A stretch of DNA of 64,000 bases, from positions 310,001-374,000 of the forward strand of contig SAUG01000024.1 in assembly GCA_011316305.1 (NCBI GenBank). The letters run 5' to 3'. Below, piece by piece: positions 62,943 through 64,000 of the stretch; position 1 is the first letter of the stretch, and every line of letters starts with the position of its first letter. This stretch comes from Rusavskia elegans (taxonomy: Eukaryota > Ascomycota > Lecanoromycetes > Teloschistales > Teloschistaceae). The position numbers were made by a program, and so were the translations under genes. The notes beneath the pieces were generated by a model. It was not told where the DNA came from, made no database searches, and worked only from the letters and a program-made list of their open reading frames with translations.

Positions 62943-63764
62943 ATGAGGCCTGTCAGGCTCTTCTCGCTTCCTGTTGTCCTTCGCTCGTTTCCTCCACGAA
63001 CCTATGCGCCGTTACGAAGAAACACCAGCACCGTTGTTCCCAATCTGCAGAAATCACCCTTTCACCAACTTCTCGCCAGAAACATCAACCGGAGACCGGT
63101 GAGACACCTTCTGACCAAGCGCTTCAATTCCACCAAACCTCCTTTCAACCCGACGCCGCATCTTGGATCTCCGCCCTCCCTTTCCCTGTCCCAACGACTA
63201 CGCAAACTCAGCCGCGAATACGGCTGGTCTGCCCTGGGCGTCTACCTAGCACTTTCGGCCCTCGACTTTCCATTCTGCTTTCTGGCCGTTCGCTGGGTGG
63301 GAGCCGAACGGATCGGTCATTGGGAGTCTGTCATCCTTGAGGGATTTTGGAAAATCTTCAATTATATCTACCCGTTCGACTCAGGTCCAGAGCCCCAGTC
63401 TGTTGGCATCGAAGATGTTGGAGCAAAAGTAGAACAGTATGGGAACGTGAATGCGAACAAGGATGTAGTTGGTGTTCCAGGGTACGATCACGGGGTGAAC
63501 GAGGCCGAGGAGCGGAACAAAAGCGAGGATGCTAGTACGTTTTCCACTATCGAGAAACAGGTCGAGTACAGGACAAGGCTAATCGAAGACCTAGGTCTAT
63601 GGACACAGTTGGCCTTGGCCTATGCCATACACAAAAGCTTCATCTTCATCAGGGTCCCCCTCACCGCCGCCGTGACTCCCAAGGTGGTGAAAGTGCTTCG
63701 CGGATGGGGTTGGGACATAGGAAAACGAAGGCCAAAGGGTATCAAAAGTGGCACCAAAGACTAG
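62943..63764 (+). CDS. Mitochondrial DUF1279 (FAM210/NAT2-type) inner membrane protein
   Basis: Single exon, 273 residues, from ATG 62943; the frame is open upstream only with a TTG codon. The N-terminus is a long Arg/Ser-rich presequence (MRPVRLFSLPVVLRSFPPR). DUF1279 starts with LSQRLRKLSREYGWSALGVY and a membrane helix LALSALDFPFCFLAVRWVG, then GHWESVILEGFWKIFNYIYP. A poorly conserved acidic insert follows. A second amphipathic or membrane segment (LWTQLALAYAIHKSFIFIRV, then PLTAAVTPKVVKVLRGWGWD) closes the domain. Fungal members are often labelled NAT2 acetyltransferase, but the domain resembles FAM210 and there is no acetyltransferase fold. Confidence 0.88.
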   Translation: MRPVRLFSLPVVLRSFPPRTYAPLRRNTSTVVPNLQKSPFHQLLARNINRRPVRHLLTKRFNSTKPPFNPTPHLGSPPSLSLSQRLRKLSREYGWSALGVYLALSALDFPFCFLAVRWVGAERIGHWESVILEGFWKIFNYIYPFDSGPEPQSVGIEDVGAKVEQYGNVNANKDVVGVPGYDHGVNEAEERNKSEDASTFSTIEKQVEYRTRLIEDLGLWTQLALAYAIHKSFIFIRVPLTAAVTPKVVKVLRGWGWDIGKRRPKGIKSGTKD

Positions 63765-64000
63765 GCATCCGGGGTTAGAGACTCTATTCTCTGATCTCTC
63801 TTGACTCGCCAAAAATTCTCAGTTCCATCTTCGCGTATGCGAACATTCGCTTCAGTACAGCTGTATTATCAACCACAATTTGATATCATCACTCGTTGTC
63901 AGCTCTATCATTCCCCTCTCTGTTTTTGATGTCAGTCATTGCGCTGAGGGGAAAGATGAAGAGCGTAGGTGAAGACGCTTGCACATGTTGGAGGATCACG
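63765..64000. other. Right edge, 3' region
   Basis: 3' flank of the DUF1279 gene to the window end. Nothing recognised. Confidence 0.5.

Overview
The window is nuclear DNA of a filamentous ascomycete (Pezizomycotina). Genes are broken by short GT-AG introns of about 47-120 bp. Many predicted proteins are typical of that group: a Zn2Cys6 factor fused to an acetyltransferase, secreted Cys-rich and Ser/Thr-rich proteins, a starch-binding glucoamylase, and a small protein of a widespread fungal family. There are no operons, and I saw no rRNA, tRNA or CRISPR array. Several broken genes carry stop codons of the C-to-T type that repeat-induced point mutation (RIP) leaves. A Dothideomycete is my best guess, at low confidence.

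Layout. 1-3.7 kb is a decaying accessory stretch: a 488-bp hAT-type foldback element with a perfect 8-bp target duplication, then two broken secreted-protein genes. 3.9-11.4 kb carries, on the minus strand, a hypothetical gene with a LPxELRxxIY motif, a CCDC25/Jlp2 homolog with a one-base lesion at an intron edge, a single-pass membrane protein with a long proline-rich tail, and a class II aldolase-family enzyme. 11.9-16.6 kb holds a TRM4/NSUN2 tRNA methyltransferase facing a mitochondrial malonyl-CoA:ACP transacylase (MCT1). A gene-free 3.1 kb follows, then the Zn2Cys6-acetyltransferase fusion (19.7-22.1 kb). 23-32 kb: an unknown nuclear-looking protein (-), HEM2 (+), an unknown gene with a probable frameshift (-), and SWC4 (-). 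32.2-41.1 kb: a p24 cargo receptor (+), a dead acyl-CoA oxidase (-), an inositol-type MFS transporter (-), an AGX1-like aminotransferase (-), and VPS29 (+) with a 15-nt microexon. 41.6-46.6 kb: glucoamylase and a DHA1 MFS exporter. 47.6-55.7 kb: divergent PBP1 (Ataxin-2) and BUD6/AIP3. 56.4-64 kb: two convergent secreted wall-type proteins, a small conserved protein, and a DUF1279/FAM210-type mitochondrial protein.

Most intact genes are housekeeping (translation, haem, mitochondrial fatty-acid synthesis, chromatin, retromer, ER-Golgi traffic, RNA granules, polarity) and have no common pathway. They pair as divergent neighbours with short shared promoters (SWC4/p24, AGX1/VPS29, PBP1/BUD6, aldolase/TRM4). 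No biosynthetic cluster or defence island is visible. The most notable items are the VPS29 microexon, the RIP-like acyl-CoA oxidase pseudogene and the three-hairpin hAT element.

Exon coordinates were worked out by hand from reading frame, splice signals and remembered family conservation. They close in frame unless stated otherwise. Family assignments rest on recognition of motifs, not on database searches.
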